Shown here piece after piece: positions 45,790 to 55,738 of a stretch of DNA of 64,000 nt. Below the pieces are notes generated by a model, which was given only the letters and a program-made list of their open reading frames with translations, was not told where the DNA came from and ran no database searches. This DNA comes from Brevundimonas sp. SGAir0440 (GTDB lineage: Bacteria; Pseudomonadota; Alphaproteobacteria; Caulobacterales; Caulobacteraceae). The DNA lies in assembly GCF_005484585.1 (NCBI RefSeq), contig NZ_CP039435.1:310001-374000 (forward strand), read 5' to 3'. Position 1 is the first letter of the stretch. Each line of letters opens with the position of its first letter. The translations under genes and the position numbers were made by a program.

Positions 45790-46708
45790 GCCCATGCCGC
45801 ACGACGCTCTGATCATCGGCGGCTCCTATGCCGGCCTGTCCGCAGCCTTGCAGCTGGTGCGCGCGCGCCGCCGCGTTCTGGTCATCGACGACGGCCGGCC
45901 GCGCAATCGGTTCGCCGCTCGCGCCCATGGCGTCCTGACAAATGACGGAAAGCCCGGCGCTGAGATCACGGCGTCCGCCCGGTCTCAGGTCGCGGCTTAT
46001 CCGACCGCCGCCTTTCGCATGGCGGAGGCGGTCGAGGTCGAACGGATCGATGGCGGTTTCTCGGTCGCCTTCGCTGACGGCACACGGACGCGCGGTCGCC
46101 GGCTGCTGTTGTCGCACGGGGTCGAGGACGTGCTGGTCGACATCCCGGGGGTGAAGGAACGCTGGGGCCGCACCGCCCTGCACTGTCCCTGGTGCCATGG
46201 CTATGAGATCGGCGGCGGCCCCATCGGCGTGTTGGGCCGCGGTGATCACGCGGTCCAGTATGCGGCGACGGTCGCCGAATGGGGCCAGGTCACCCTGTTC
46301 ATGGATCTGGACGTCGGCCTGTCGCCCGAGGACGCCCATGTGCTGGATCGACGCGGGGTCACCATCGAGGCCACGCCCATCGCGCGGCTGGAGGGCGAGG
46401 CGCCGGATCTAAGCGGCGCGCGGCTGACCGACGGACGGTTCGTCGAGCTGAAGGCCATCTTCGTCGGCGCCAATGTGCGTGTCGCCAGCCCGTTCGCCGA
46501 ACGGCTGGCCTGCGAGATGACCGACACCCCGATGGGGCGAGTGATCAAGGTGGACGCCATGCAGCAGACGACCCAGCCGGGCGTCTTCGCCGCCGGCGAT
46601 CTGGCGCGCGCCGCTTCCAACATCACCCTGGCGACCTCGGACGGGATGATCGCCGCCCACGCTCTTTTCAGATCCCTGGTCGAGGAAGAGACGGCGATCG
46701 CCGCCTAG
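45767..46708 (+). CDS. thioredoxin reductase-like NAD(P)/FAD oxidoreductase
   Basis: A 313-residue flavoprotein with FAD motif LIIGGSYAGLSAAL, the redox-active dithiol CPWC (LHCPWCHGYE) at the thioredoxin-reductase position, and a second nucleotide fold (GVLGRGDHA). The C-terminal GVFAAGDLARA completes the FAD site. It is smaller and more divergent than housekeeping TrxB. GAGAGACC precedes the ATG at 45767; an ATG at 45794 is an alternative. It is probably controlled by the Rrf2 gene that it overlaps. It is convergent with the OsmC gene, sharing a CTAG stop. Confidence 0.9.
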   Translation: MPTPESPEPMPHDALIIGGSYAGLSAALQLVRARRRVLVIDDGRPRNRFAARAHGVLTNDGKPGAEITASARSQVAAYPTAAFRMAEAVEVERIDGGFSVAFADGTRTRGRRLLLSHGVEDVLVDIPGVKERWGRTALHCPWCHGYEIGGGPIGVLGRGDHAVQYAATVAEWGQVTLFMDLDVGLSPEDAHVLDRRGVTIEATPIARLEGEAPDLSGARLTDGRFVELKAIFVGANVRVASPFAERLACEMTDTPMGRVIKVDAMQQTTQPGVFAAGDLARAASNITLATSDGMIAAHALFRSLVEEETAIAA

Positions 46709-47169
46709 CCGATCGTCGCCTCGACCGTGATGGTCGCGCGGACCGAATGGGCCATTTCGCAATGGTCGTGCGCCTGGTGGTGCAGGGCGTCGATCTCGGC
46801 CTGATCGGGCTCGCGGCCCGTGAAGCTGGTGAAGGGGCGCAGCGTCACCTCGGCGAGGTAGCGCTTGCCGTTCTCGTCCTTGCCCATCTTGCCCGAAGCC
46901 TCGTCGACATAGGTGTCGACCACCAGGCCGGCGTTGGCGGCGAAGGCGAGGAACCACAGCATATGGCAGCTGGACAGGGAGGCGATCATCGCCTCTTCCG
47001 GATCGACGCCGGCCGGATCGGACATCGGCACGGGCACGCTGGACGGCGCCGACGATCCCGGCACCACCGCCCCGCCGTCGAAGCTCCAGGAATGGGCGCG
47101 GCTGTAGCCCTTGTCCAGGAAGGGCTGGTCGCCCCGGTTCCAGACGACCTTGGCCTCGTAGACGCCCAT
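46705..47169 (-). CDS. OsmC-family peroxide/hydroperoxide resistance protein
   Basis: A 154-residue OsmC/Ohr-fold protein. The two catalytic thiols are Cys68 (ASLSSCHML) and Cys137 (AHDHCEMAHS), spaced as in YhfA/OsmC proteins that reduce organic hydroperoxides. It overlaps the trpS stop by one base (TAATG). Convergence with the flavin oxidoreductase makes a small thiol-redox locus. Confidence 0.9.
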   Translation of the reverse strand: MGVYEAKVVWNRGDQPFLDKGYSRAHSWSFDGGAVVPGSSAPSSVPVPMSDPAGVDPEEAMIASLSSCHMLWFLAFAANAGLVVDTYVDEASGKMGKDENGKRYLAEVTLRPFTSFTGREPDQAEIDALHHQAHDHCEMAHSVRATITVEATIG

Positions 47170-48224
47170 TACGCCCTCCAGAAGCCGACGATCTTCTTGA
47201 CCTCGTCCACCACGGGATCGGCGACCTCGGCGGCGCGCTCGGCCCCGGCCTTCAGCACGCGGTCGATCTCAGCCGGATCGTCCATCAGGCGGCGCATCTC
47301 GGCCGTCACGGGCGCCAGGGACGACACCGCCAGGTCCGCCAGCGCCGGCTTGAAGGCGCCGAAACCCTGGCCGCCGAACTGTGCGATCACCTGTTCGCGG
47401 GTCAGGCCCGCCAGCGCCGCATAGATGGCGACCAGATTCTTGGCCTCGGGCCGTTCGTTCAGGCCGTCCAGGGTTTCCGGCAACGGCTCGGGATCGGTCT
47501 TGGCCTTCTTGATCTTGGAGGCGATCGTGTCGGCGTCGTCGGTCAGGTTGATGCGGCTGTTGTCGGACGGGTCCGACTTGGACATCTTGGCCGCTCCGTC
47601 ACGCAGGGACATGACGCGGGTCGCCGGTCCCTGGATGATCGGCTCAGGCACGGGGAAGAAGCCGGGAACGCCGAAGTCGTTGTTGAACTTGGCGGCGATG
47701 TCGCGGGTCAGCTCCAGATGCTGCTTCTGGTCTTCGCCGACTGGCACTTCGGTGGCTTTGTACAGCAGGATGTCGGCCGCCTGGAGGACGGGATAGGTGT
47801 AGAGGCCGACCGAGGAGCGTTCCTTGTGCTTGCCCGACTTCTCCTTGAACTGGGTCATCCGATCGAGCCAGCCGAGGCGGGCGACGCAGTTGAAGATCCA
47901 GGCCAGTTCCGCATGGGCGCGAACGGCCGACTGCGGGAAGATGATCGCCTTTGCCGGATCCAGGCCCGAAGCCAGATAGGCGGCGGCGATCTCGCGCGTC
48001 TGGGCGGTCAGTTTGGCCGGATCCTGCCAAACCGTGATGGCGTGCATGTCGGCGACGAAGACATAGACCGGCGCGCCTTGGTCCTGCAGTTCGACGAACC
48101 GCTTTAGGGCGCCGAGGTAGTTGCCCAGGTGCAGCGCGCCTGAGGCCTGGATGCCGGACAGGATGCGGCGAGGGCCGTCATAGTTAGGGACGGGGGTCGC
48201 AACGTCCGGGGTCTGGTCGGTCAT
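47169..48224 (-). CDS. trpS: tryptophanyl-tRNA synthetase
   Basis: Charges tRNA-Trp. 351 residues. The HIGH-type motif is [13 protein letters not shown], followed by FVADMHAIT, and the KMSKS loop is [13 protein letters not shown]. The ATG at 48224 gives a slightly long but normal N-terminus; an upstream in-frame ATG adds 25 Pro-rich residues. It is followed by the OsmC gene with a one-base overlap, and preceded by murJ on the same strand (125-bp gap). Confidence 0.96.
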   Translation of the reverse strand: MTDQTPDVATPVPNYDGPRRILSGIQASGALHLGNYLGALKRFVELQDQGAPVYVFVADMHAITVWQDPAKLTAQTREIAAAYLASGLDPAKAIIFPQSAVRAHAELAWIFNCVARLGWLDRMTQFKEKSGKHKERSSVGLYTYPVLQAADILLYKATEVPVGEDQKQHLELTRDIAAKFNNDFGVPGFFPVPEPIIQGPATRVMSLRDGAAKMSKSDPSDNSRINLTDDADTIASKIKKAKTDPEPLPETLDGLNERPEAKNLVAIYAALAGLTREQVIAQFGGQGFGAFKPALADLAVSSLAPVTAEMRRLMDDPAEIDRVLKAGAERAAEVADPVVDEVKKIVGFWRA

Positions 48225-48349
48225 GGGATCGGGTCTCGGAAGGTCGAAAGGCAGGCGTGGCGAGGCAGGCGGCGGGTCAGCCGCGCCATCGCAGGTCATG
48301 GATCAGGCCCGAGGTCGTCATGGCCTCGCGCTTATCGGTTCGCCGCCTG

Positions 48350-49945
48350 TCAGTCCAGACCGGAGACCGCGCCGCCGCCGGGCTCGCGCTTCAGCGTGGC
48401 CTTCAGTTCCGAGAGCGTGACGGCCCGGAACGCCAGCAGGCAGAAGCCGTAAAGCCCGGCCCCGGCGCCGCAGACCACCAGGACGGCGATCTCCTTGGCC
48501 AGGAACAGGCGAGCCAGCTGCGGATAGAAGACGTCGGCGGCGAACAGCAGAGCGGCCATCATGGCGCTGGCGGCGATCACGCGGGCGATGCGCGACAAAA
48601 AGGACGGGGACGGCCGCCAGCTGTTCTCGCGGATCAGGACCCCGCCCAACAGGGCGACGTTGACCCAGGCCGAGGTGCTCGTGGCGATGGCCAGGCCCAG
48701 CACCCCGTCCCAGCCCTGACGGCGGAACCAGAAGAACAGGGCCGAGCCCAGGATGACGGTGATCACCACGCTGGTGACGGCGAAGATCATCGGCCGGCGC
48801 GTGTCCTGGCGCGCGAAGAAGGGCGGGGTCAGAACCTTGGCCAGGACGAAGGCCGGCACGCCCCAGGCGAACTGACGCAAAACGTCGGCGGTGCGGGCGG
48901 CGTCGGCCGAGGTGAAGGCGCCCCGCGTCACGGTCGCGTCGATGATGAAGAAGGGAATGACGAACAAGGCCACCGCCGCCGGCAGGGTGAAGGCCATGGC
49001 CAGGTTGATGCCGTCGTCCAGCGTCTTTTGCCCGCCCTCGTGATCGCCGTCGACGAACGCCTTGGTCAGGCGCGGCACCAGGGCTAGGCCGATGGCGACC
49101 CCCACCAGGCCCAGCGGCAGTTGATAAAGCCGGTCGGCGTTATACAGCACCGAACGCGCACCCTCGTCCGACCCGGTCAGGAACTGCGACACCAGAGAGT
49201 TGATCTGCAGCGCTCCGCCCGCCAGGGCGCCGGGCACGGCCAGCGCCAGGGTGTGACGCACATTCGGGGTGATGCGCGGCAGGCCGATCTTCAGCCGAAC
49301 GCCCAGACGCCGCACGCCCCACCACAGCAGACCGGCCTGGATCAGGCCTGACACGGTCACCGCCGCCGTCATCATCAGCAGCACCGTCTCCTGCGGGATC
49401 GGCAGGATCAGCGGCGGCATCAGGGCGGCCAGGGTGCACAGGTTCAGAAACACCGGAACCGCCGCCGACAGGGCGAACCGACCGCCCGTGTTCAACACGC
49501 CCGAGAGCAGCGAGGCCACGGTCATACAGGCCAGATAGGGCATGGCCAGCTGGGTCGCGATCACGGCGGCGCGCAGCACCATCGGCTGGTCGCGATACGC
49601 CGACAGCAGCCATGGCATGATCCAGGGCATCACGACCTGCAGCAGGATGCAGAAGCCGGCGACGACCGCCAGCATGAAGCTGAGCGCCTCGGACGCCGTG
49701 ACGGCGGCGGCTTCCTCGCCCTCGCGCGCCCGAACCCCGCCATAGACCGGCACGAAGGCCTGGGCGAAGGCGCCCTCGGCGAACAGGCGGCGGAACATGT
49801 TGGGCAGCATCAACGCCGTGGTGAAGGCGTCCATCATCGGCCCTTGGCCGAAGCGCGCCGCCAGCGCCATGTCGCGCACGAAGCCGAGAATTCGACTGCC
49901 CAGCGTCAGGGTCGACTGCACCAGGGTGTTTCGGGCGAGGCTCAT
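48350..49945 (-). CDS. murJ: lipid II flippase MurJ
   Basis: MviN-family polytopic membrane protein that flips lipid II for peptidoglycan synthesis. 531 residues with about 14 hydrophobic helices. The N-terminus SRILGFVRDMALAARFG and the RRLFAEGAFAQAFVPVY block are diagnostic. The ATG at 49945 is preferred over one at 49975, which adds ten charged residues. A REPIN-like element lies directly upstream. Confidence 0.96.
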   Translation of the reverse strand: MSLARNTLVQSTLTLGSRILGFVRDMALAARFGQGPMMDAFTTALMLPNMFRRLFAEGAFAQAFVPVYGGVRAREGEEAAAVTASEALSFMLAVVAGFCILLQVVMPWIMPWLLSAYRDQPMVLRAAVIATQLAMPYLACMTVASLLSGVLNTGGRFALSAAVPVFLNLCTLAALMPPLILPIPQETVLLMMTAAVTVSGLIQAGLLWWGVRRLGVRLKIGLPRITPNVRHTLALAVPGALAGGALQINSLVSQFLTGSDEGARSVLYNADRLYQLPLGLVGVAIGLALVPRLTKAFVDGDHEGGQKTLDDGINLAMAFTLPAAVALFVIPFFIIDATVTRGAFTSADAARTADVLRQFAWGVPAFVLAKVLTPPFFARQDTRRPMIFAVTSVVITVILGSALFFWFRRQGWDGVLGLAIATSTSAWVNVALLGGVLIRENSWRPSPSFLSRIARVIAASAMMAALLFAADVFYPQLARLFLAKEIAVLVVCGAGAGLYGFCLLAFRAVTLSELKATLKREPGGGAVSGLD

Positions 49946-49967
49946 GCGATCTTTGGCTCTATTCTCC

Positions 49968-50098
49968 CCGCTCATCCCCGCGAACGCGGGGTTCCAGTGC
50001 TATCGCGGCGCACTGACCTGTCCGGGATTGGCATATCGCCAACTCGAAAAGCCTGATCGCCCAAAGACCTGGGTCCCCGCTTTCGCGGGGATGAGCGG
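49968..50098. repeat. REPIN-like inverted repeat pair
   Basis: Two 30-bp arms, 49968-49997 and 50069-50098, in inverted orientation match at 27 of 30 positions. Each contains TCATCCCCGCG and a small hairpin (CCCCGCGAACGCGGGG, CCCCGCTTTCGCGGGG). The 71-bp centre has no gene. It resembles a paired REP element of the kind moved by RAYT transposases; none is encoded here. It separates murJ from glnD. Confidence 0.75.
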
Positions 50099-50115
50099 AC
50101 ATTTGATCCTATCGC

Positions 50116-52821
50116 TTAGCGCGCTTGTTCGCCGGGCGATACGGGCTTTGCGCGCGGGCTGCGGCGGCCCAGGTCGGAGACGTCGCGCGCGCTGGCGCGG
50201 GCCGAGGCGACCTTGCGTCCGGCGGGCGCGGGCGCGCGGCTGTCCAGCACGGCCTCAAGCGCGGTGCGCAGTTCGGTGATCCGCTGTTCCGAGGTGATCT
50301 TCCGCCCCTTGCGATCCACGACGTAGAAGCTGTCCACCGCCCGCTCGCCATAGCTGGCGACATGGGCTGAGCGGATGCTCAGGCCTTCGTCGTTGAACAC
50401 GCGCGACAGATCCGCCAGCAGCCCCGGCCGGTCGGCGCAGGACACCTCGACCACGGTGGCGACCTCGCTGGCATGGTGATCGACCATGACCACGGGCCGG
50501 ACTTCGAAGGCCGCCTTGCGCGCATTGCCGGTCGGATCGGGCGCCTGGCCGATGCGGCCCTCGCCCCGAGCAGCCTTTTCCAGCGCTTCGACCAGGGCCT
50601 TCAGTCGGCGCGGTTCGGCCTGGCCGTAGGGCAGGCCCGCCCCATCCTGAACGCGGAAGACGTCCAGGACGACGCCGTCCTCTGTCGCCACGCGGGCGTC
50701 GGTCACGTCGGCGCCCAGGGCGGCCATGGTCTGGGCCAGATCGGCAAACAGGCCCGGTCGGTCGGCCGCGGCGATGGAGATTTCGGTGGTCTGGACCGTC
50801 AGCCCCTGCACCGGCGCGGTCGGGGCCGCCTCGGCCGCCGCGCCTGTCTCGCGCGCCCGCTGGACCAGGGCCGGATGGGCCGCCAGCGGATCCTCGCGCG
50901 CCACGTCCTCGCCCCGGAACAGGGCGGCGACCTGGTTGTAGAGCGTGCGCATCAGCTGACCCTTCCAACCGTTCCAAACGCCCGGCCCCACGGCCCGGAT
51001 ATCGGCCACGGTCAGGACCAGCAGCATCCGCAGTCGCTCGGGATCGCCGACCAGTTCGGCGAACGCGCGGATGGTTGCAGGGTCCGACAGGTCGCGCTTT
51101 TGGGCATAGTCCGACAGCGCCAGATGGCTGCGCACCAGCCAGACCACCAGTTCGATCCGGCGCGGATCGACACCCAGCCGCTCGCACGCCCGACGCGCGG
51201 CGATGGCCCCGTCCTCCAGCTGCCCCCGCTCGCCGCCCTTGCCCACGTCGTGCAACAGCATGCCCAGCATCAGGGCTTCCATGTCCGAGATCAGATGCAC
51301 GATCTCGCTGGCCATCGGGTGGTCGGTCTTCAGTTTGCCGCGCGCGATGTCGTTGATGATGCCGATGGCCTGCAGCGTGTGCTCGTCGACCGTATAGGCG
51401 TGGTACATGTTGAACTGGGTCTGGCCGACGATCCGCCCCCATTCGGGCAGGAACCGGCCCAGCAGGCCCGTCTCGTTCATGATGGTCAGGACGCGATAGG
51501 GCCTCTGCCCGTGCGCCAGAATGTCCAGGAACGCCCGCGTCGCCGCCGGATCGCGCCTCAGCCGGGGCGTCACCAGCGACAGCGACCGCGTCACCGCCGA
51601 AAAGGCGTCCGGATGCATATCCAGATCATGCTTGTCGGCGCAGACGAACAGAGTCAGCAGCTTGACCGGATCGGCGGCGAACACCTCCGGCCCCTCGACC
51701 GACAGACGCCCCTGATCGATCCAGAACCCCTCGACCTCCAGCTTGCGGCGGGGGGCGGGTCGGAACGGCGCCATCAGACGCGACAGGCCGTGCGCCGTTT
51801 TTTGGTGACGCGCCTCCAGCTTGGCCGACATGGCGCGGGTCAGGGCGCCGACGTCGCGGGCCACCAGAAAGTATCGCCGCATGAACCGCTCGACCGCCGG
51901 TTCGTCGCCGCGCCCGCGCCAGCCCATGCGCCGGGCGACCTCGGGCTGCATGTCGAACGTCAGCTTCTCTTCGGCCCGGCCCGCGATCAGATGCAGATGG
52001 ATGCGGACCCGCCACAGGAAGTCGAACGCCTCGTCCGACGTTCGGCGCTCGCGCGGGGTGAACAGTTCGTCCATCACCGTGGCGCCCAGCCGGCTTTCGG
52101 GCGCCAGGGATCGGGCGATCCAGTACAGGGTGTTCAGGTCGCGCAAGCCCCCCTTGCCGTCCTTGACGTTGGGTTCGACCTTGTAGCGGGTCGAGCCGGC
52201 CTTCTCGTGCCGGGCGGCCCGCTCCTCCAGCTTGGCGGCGATGAAGGGGCGCGGATCGGATTTCGACACCATGTCGCGGAACCGGCCGATCATCAGCTGG
52301 GCCAGCGCCTCGTCCCCCGCCAGCGGACGCGCCTCCAGCAGGGTCGTTCGCACCGTCATGTCGGTCCGCGACAGGTTCAGACACTCCTCGACCGAGCGCA
52401 CCGCCGACCCGACCTTGGCCCCCAGGTCCCACAGCACATAGAGGACGAACTGGATCACTTGCTCGCCGCGCGGCGTCGCCTTGGACGATCTCAAAAACAG
52501 CAGGTCCAGATCGGAATGCGGCGCCAGAACGCCCCGGCCGTAGCCCCCGACCGCGACCAGGGCCAGCCGTTCGGCCTCGACCGGCGAGGTCGGCCACAGG
52601 GTTTGGGTCGCCACCCGCCACAGGCCGGCCAGCATCTCGTCGGCGGCGGCGGCGTACAAACGCGCCACGTCACGCCCCTTTATGCCGCCGTCCAGCTTGC
52701 GCTCGGCCCGCGCGCGGGCGGCGTCATAGGTCTCGCGCAAAACGACAGAGACCGCCGCGCGCGGGTCTTCCGCGCGGGCGGCCTCGTCAAGGCGGTCATC
52801 CAGACTGGGCGAGGCGTTCAT
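50116..52821 (-). CDS. glnD: [protein-PII] uridylyltransferase
   Basis: Sensor of glutamine that uridylylates and de-uridylylates PII. 901 residues with the complete order: nucleotidyltransferase (GYGRGVLAPHSDLDLLFLR), a long middle domain, HD hydrolase domain (LLHDVGKGGERG) and two C-terminal ACT domains (ISIAAADRPGLFADL; SCADRPGLLADLSRVF). A basic, Ala-rich tail of about 40 residues follows. murJ lies downstream on the same strand; glnD-murJ-trpS is a known alphaproteobacterial order. Confidence 0.96.
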   Translation of the reverse strand: MNASPSLDDRLDEAARAEDPRAAVSVVLRETYDAARARAERKLDGGIKGRDVARLYAAAADEMLAGLWRVATQTLWPTSPVEAERLALVAVGGYGRGVLAPHSDLDLLFLRSSKATPRGEQVIQFVLYVLWDLGAKVGSAVRSVEECLNLSRTDMTVRTTLLEARPLAGDEALAQLMIGRFRDMVSKSDPRPFIAAKLEERAARHEKAGSTRYKVEPNVKDGKGGLRDLNTLYWIARSLAPESRLGATVMDELFTPRERRTSDEAFDFLWRVRIHLHLIAGRAEEKLTFDMQPEVARRMGWRGRGDEPAVERFMRRYFLVARDVGALTRAMSAKLEARHQKTAHGLSRLMAPFRPAPRRKLEVEGFWIDQGRLSVEGPEVFAADPVKLLTLFVCADKHDLDMHPDAFSAVTRSLSLVTPRLRRDPAATRAFLDILAHGQRPYRVLTIMNETGLLGRFLPEWGRIVGQTQFNMYHAYTVDEHTLQAIGIINDIARGKLKTDHPMASEIVHLISDMEALMLGMLLHDVGKGGERGQLEDGAIAARRACERLGVDPRRIELVVWLVRSHLALSDYAQKRDLSDPATIRAFAELVGDPERLRMLLVLTVADIRAVGPGVWNGWKGQLMRTLYNQVAALFRGEDVAREDPLAAHPALVQRARETGAAAEAAPTAPVQGLTVQTTEISIAAADRPGLFADLAQTMAALGADVTDARVATEDGVVLDVFRVQDGAGLPYGQAEPRRLKALVEALEKAARGEGRIGQAPDPTGNARKAAFEVRPVVMVDHHASEVATVVEVSCADRPGLLADLSRVFNDEGLSIRSAHVASYGERAVDSFYVVDRKGRKITSEQRITELRTALEAVLDSRAPAPAGRKVASARASARDVSDLGRRSPRAKPVSPGEQAR

Positions 52822-52872
52822 GTCAGCCGTCTATAGGCCCCATCCCACCGCACGTCAGTCAGGGATTGCGGA

Positions 52873-54705
52873 CTACTCCGGGCGAACGCGCTTCTTGCGG
52901 AACGACGGGTTCAGCACCTGCTTGCGCAGGCGGATGGACTTGGGCGTCACCTCGACCAGCTCGTCGTCGTCGATATAGGCGATGGCCTGTTCCAGCGACA
53001 TCTGGCGCGGCGGGGTCAGGCGAACGGCCTCGTCCTTGCCGGCGGCGCGGACGTTGGTGAGCTGCTTGCCCTTGATCGGGTTGACGTCCAGATCGTCCCA
53101 GCGCGCGTTCTCGCCGATGATCATGCCCTGATAGGTCTTTTCGCCCGCGCCGACGAACATGACGCCGCGATCTTCCAGGTTCCAAAGGGCGAAGGCGGCG
53201 GTTTCACCGTCCGAGTTCGAGATCAGGACGCCCTTTAGACGGCCGGCGATGGCACCCTTGTGCGGCTCATAGTGGCTGAACACGCGGTTCAGCACGCCCG
53301 AACCGCGCGTGTCGGTCAGGAACTCGCCCTGATAGCCGATCAGGGCGCGCGACGGCGCCTTCAGGCTGATGCGGGTCTTGCCGGCGCCCGACGGGCCCAT
53401 GTCGGCCAGCTCGGCCTTGCGGGCCGACAGCTTTTCGATGACCACGCCGGTGAACTCGTCGTCCACGTCGATCATGACGTCTTCGATCGGCTCCAGCTTC
53501 TCGCCGTTCTCGCCTTCCTTGAACACGACGCGCGGACGCGAGATCGAAACCTCGAAGCCTTCGCGACGCATGTTCTCGATCAGAACGCCCAGCTGCAGTT
53601 CGCCGCGGCCGGCGACCTCATAGGCGTCGCCGCCTTCGGTCGTCGTCACGCGGATGGCGACGTTGGCCTCGGCCTCCTTCAACAGGCGGTCGCGGATGAC
53701 GCGCGACTGGACCTTGTCGCCTTCACGGCCGGCCAGGGGGCTGTCGTTGACCGAGACGGTCATGGAGATGGTCGGCGGATCGATCGGCTGGGCGTCCAGC
53801 GGCTCGGTCACTTCCATGGCGCACAGGGTGTCGGCCACGGTCGCCTTGGACATGCCGGCGATGGCGACGATGTCGCCCGCTTCCGAACCCTCGTCCAGCG
53901 GCTGGCGCTTCAGGCCGCGGAAGGCCAGCACCTTGGTGATGCGGCCGCGTTCGATTTCCTTGCCTTCACGGTCCAGGGCGTGGATCGCCATGCCGGGAAC
54001 GGCCTTGCCGCTCTCGATACGGCCGGTCAGCAGGCGGCCCAGGAACGGATCGCTTTCGATCAGCACGTCCAGCATGCGGAACGGCTTGTCCTTGTTGGCC
54101 TGAACGGCGGGCGGCGGGACGTGATCGACGATCAGGTCGAACAGCGGGGCCAGGTTGTCGTTGGGCTGGTTCAGGTCCAGCGTCGCCCAGCCGTTGCGGC
54201 CCGAGGCGTAGATGTGCGGGAAGTCCAGCTGCTCGTCCGTCGCGCCGATGGCGGCGAACAGGTCGAAGGTCTCGTTGTGGACGCGGTCCGGATCGGCGTG
54301 GGCGCGGTCGACCTTGTTGATGCACAGGATCGGGCGCAGGCCCATCTTCAGCGCCTTGGTCAGCACGAACTTGGTCTGGGGCATGACACCCTCTTCGGCG
54401 TCCACCAGGATGACGCAGCCGTCCACCATGCCCAGGATGCGCTCGACCTCGCCGCCGAAGTCGGCGTGGCCGGGGGTGTCGATGATGTTGATGCGGGTTT
54501 CGCCCGCCTTGCCGTTCCAGAGCACCGAGGTGCACTTGGCCAGGATGGTGATGCCGCGCTCTTTTTCCTGGTCGTTGGAGTCCATGGCGCGCTCGGTCGT
54601 CGCCTCATTGGCTCGGAACACGCCGGATTGGGCGAGCAGTTGGTCAACCAGGGTCGTTTTGCCGTGGTCAACGTGGGCGATGATGGCGACGTTGCGCAGG
54701 TTCAT
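52873..54705 (-). CDS. typA: ribosome-associated GTPase TypA/BipA
   Basis: Translational GTPase for growth under stress. 610 residues. The G1 motif is [18 protein letters not shown]3 [12 protein letters not shown]4 [14 protein letters not shown]-like domains III and V and the BipA-specific C-terminal domain follow ([16 protein letters not shown]). The ATG at 54705 gives the standard [11 protein letters not shown] start; an upstream ATG at 54735 adds ten residues. It is 51 bp upstream of glnD and may be cotranscribed. Confidence 0.96.
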   Translation of the reverse strand: MNLRNVAIIAHVDHGKTTLVDQLLAQSGVFRANEATTERAMDSNDQEKERGITILAKCTSVLWNGKAGETRINIIDTPGHADFGGEVERILGMVDGCVILVDAEEGVMPQTKFVLTKALKMGLRPILCINKVDRAHADPDRVHNETFDLFAAIGATDEQLDFPHIYASGRNGWATLDLNQPNDNLAPLFDLIVDHVPPPAVQANKDKPFRMLDVLIESDPFLGRLLTGRIESGKAVPGMAIHALDREGKEIERGRITKVLAFRGLKRQPLDEGSEAGDIVAIAGMSKATVADTLCAMEVTEPLDAQPIDPPTISMTVSVNDSPLAGREGDKVQSRVIRDRLLKEAEANVAIRVTTTEGGDAYEVAGRGELQLGVLIENMRREGFEVSISRPRVVFKEGENGEKLEPIEDVMIDVDDEFTGVVIEKLSARKAELADMGPSGAGKTRISLKAPSRALIGYQGEFLTDTRGSGVLNRVFSHYEPHKGAIAGRLKGVLISNSDGETAAFALWNLEDRGVMFVGAGEKTYQGMIIGENARWDDLDVNPIKGKQLTNVRAAGKDEAVRLTPPRQMSLEQAIAYIDDDELVEVTPKSIRLRKQVLNPSFRKKRVRPE

Positions 54706-54938
54706 TTGAGTATCGCGAAAAGGCGCGGCCGGCATACGGGCGGCCGCTGGTCATGAAAAGGCATGCGGGAGGCGCGCGCCTCTTACAGGCATGTGGACAG
54801 AAAGACCAGAGCGGGCGTTCGTCGCGCCGATCGCCGCCTTACCGATATTTCATCCCAGACGCCGCATCCGACGCCGCCGACGGACGCCTCTTTCCCACGA
54901 CGGGCCTGGCGCAGGTCCATTCCGAAGGGGAGATGATT

Positions 54939-55244
54939 ATGGGTTTGATGATCGCAGCCGCGCTTGCCGCCGCCTTGGGCGCGGGCCAGGCGCCGGACAT
55001 GCATGTGGATGCCGAGGGGCTGAACATGGCCCGACCGGGCGAGGCGATGATCCTGGCCGGCCGCATCCGCGCCGCCAGCCATGACTGGTGCGCCCTCCAT
55101 CGCGCGGTCCTGACGCCTGACAGTCTTGGCGACGCCAGCGTCTGCGAGCGTGAAATGCGACGCCGGGCCTATGTCGCCCTGCCGCGTCCTCAACGCATCC
55201 ATTTCGTGCGCGCGGGCGGCCAGACCGCCCTCAATCGGCGCTAG
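54939..55244 (+). CDS. UrcA-like small exported protein
   Basis: A 101-residue protein with a short signal (GLMIAAALAAALGAGQA). The mature part, with RIRAASHDWCALH and SVCEREMRRRAYVAL, fits the UrcA pattern of two Cys and a helical repeat; UrcA proteins are widespread in Caulobacterales, function unknown. The ATG at 54939 has GGGGAG six bases upstream; one at 54933 is an alternative. It is convergent with the GNAT gene, sharing CTAG at 55241-55244. Confidence 0.65.
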   Translation: MGLMIAAALAAALGAGQAPDMHVDAEGLNMARPGEAMILAGRIRAASHDWCALHRAVLTPDSLGDASVCEREMRRRAYVALPRPQRIHFVRAGGQTALNRR

Positions 55245-55738
55245 AGCAGCCGCCGCATATAGCGGGCGTCGGCGCCGTAGCTGGCCAGTTTGGCCGCCAT
55301 GGCCTCGGCGGGTTGTTCGACGAAACCGTGGTGCGACCAGAAGCCGACGGCGTCATTGACCGCGACCAGGGCGATGGCGGGCCAACCGTCCTCCGTCGCC
55401 TGTTCGGCCAGCCGCTCGACGATGGGGCCGGTCACGCCCCCGCCTCGCGCCTCGGGGTGCAGGGCCAGATCGTGCAGATAGATCAGGTCCGGCTGGGCCG
55501 GCAGGCCCTCGATCACCGTGTTCAGCGGCGGCGCGCTCTCGGTCTTCCAGGGATAGGCGATCAGATAGCCCCGCGCGGCGCCCTCGCCCTCCGCCAGCAC
55601 GAAACAGCCGCGCGGATAAAGCGCCAGCCGGTTCTGGAAACAGGCGCGATCCTCGAAGTGGTCGGGAAACGACAGCCGCGCCACCTCCACCACCGCATCA
55701 ACGTCCGTCGGCCGCATGGGTCGCCATTGCCGGATCAT
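55241..55738 (-). CDS. GNAT-family N-acetyltransferase
   Basis: A 165-residue GNAT fold protein. IRQWRPMRPTDVDAVVEVA is the N-terminal strand and helix; the acetyl-CoA loop LHPEARGGGVTGPIVERL (in place of Q/RxxGxG/A) and ALVAVNDAVGFWSHHGFV complete the fold. Substrate unknown. Its ATG shares a base with the DUF1178 stop (TGATG). Confidence 0.88.
   Translation of the reverse strand: MIRQWRPMRPTDVDAVVEVARLSFPDHFEDRACFQNRLALYPRGCFVLAEGEGAARGYLIAYPWKTESAPPLNTVIEGLPAQPDLIYLHDLALHPEARGGGVTGPIVERLAEQATEDGWPAIALVAVNDAVGFWSHHGFVEQPAEAMAAKLASYGADARYMRRLL

Noticed and set aside
49968..50098. Repeats between murJ and glnD as a CRISPR
   Set aside because: Only two copies, inverted rather than direct, and no cas genes.
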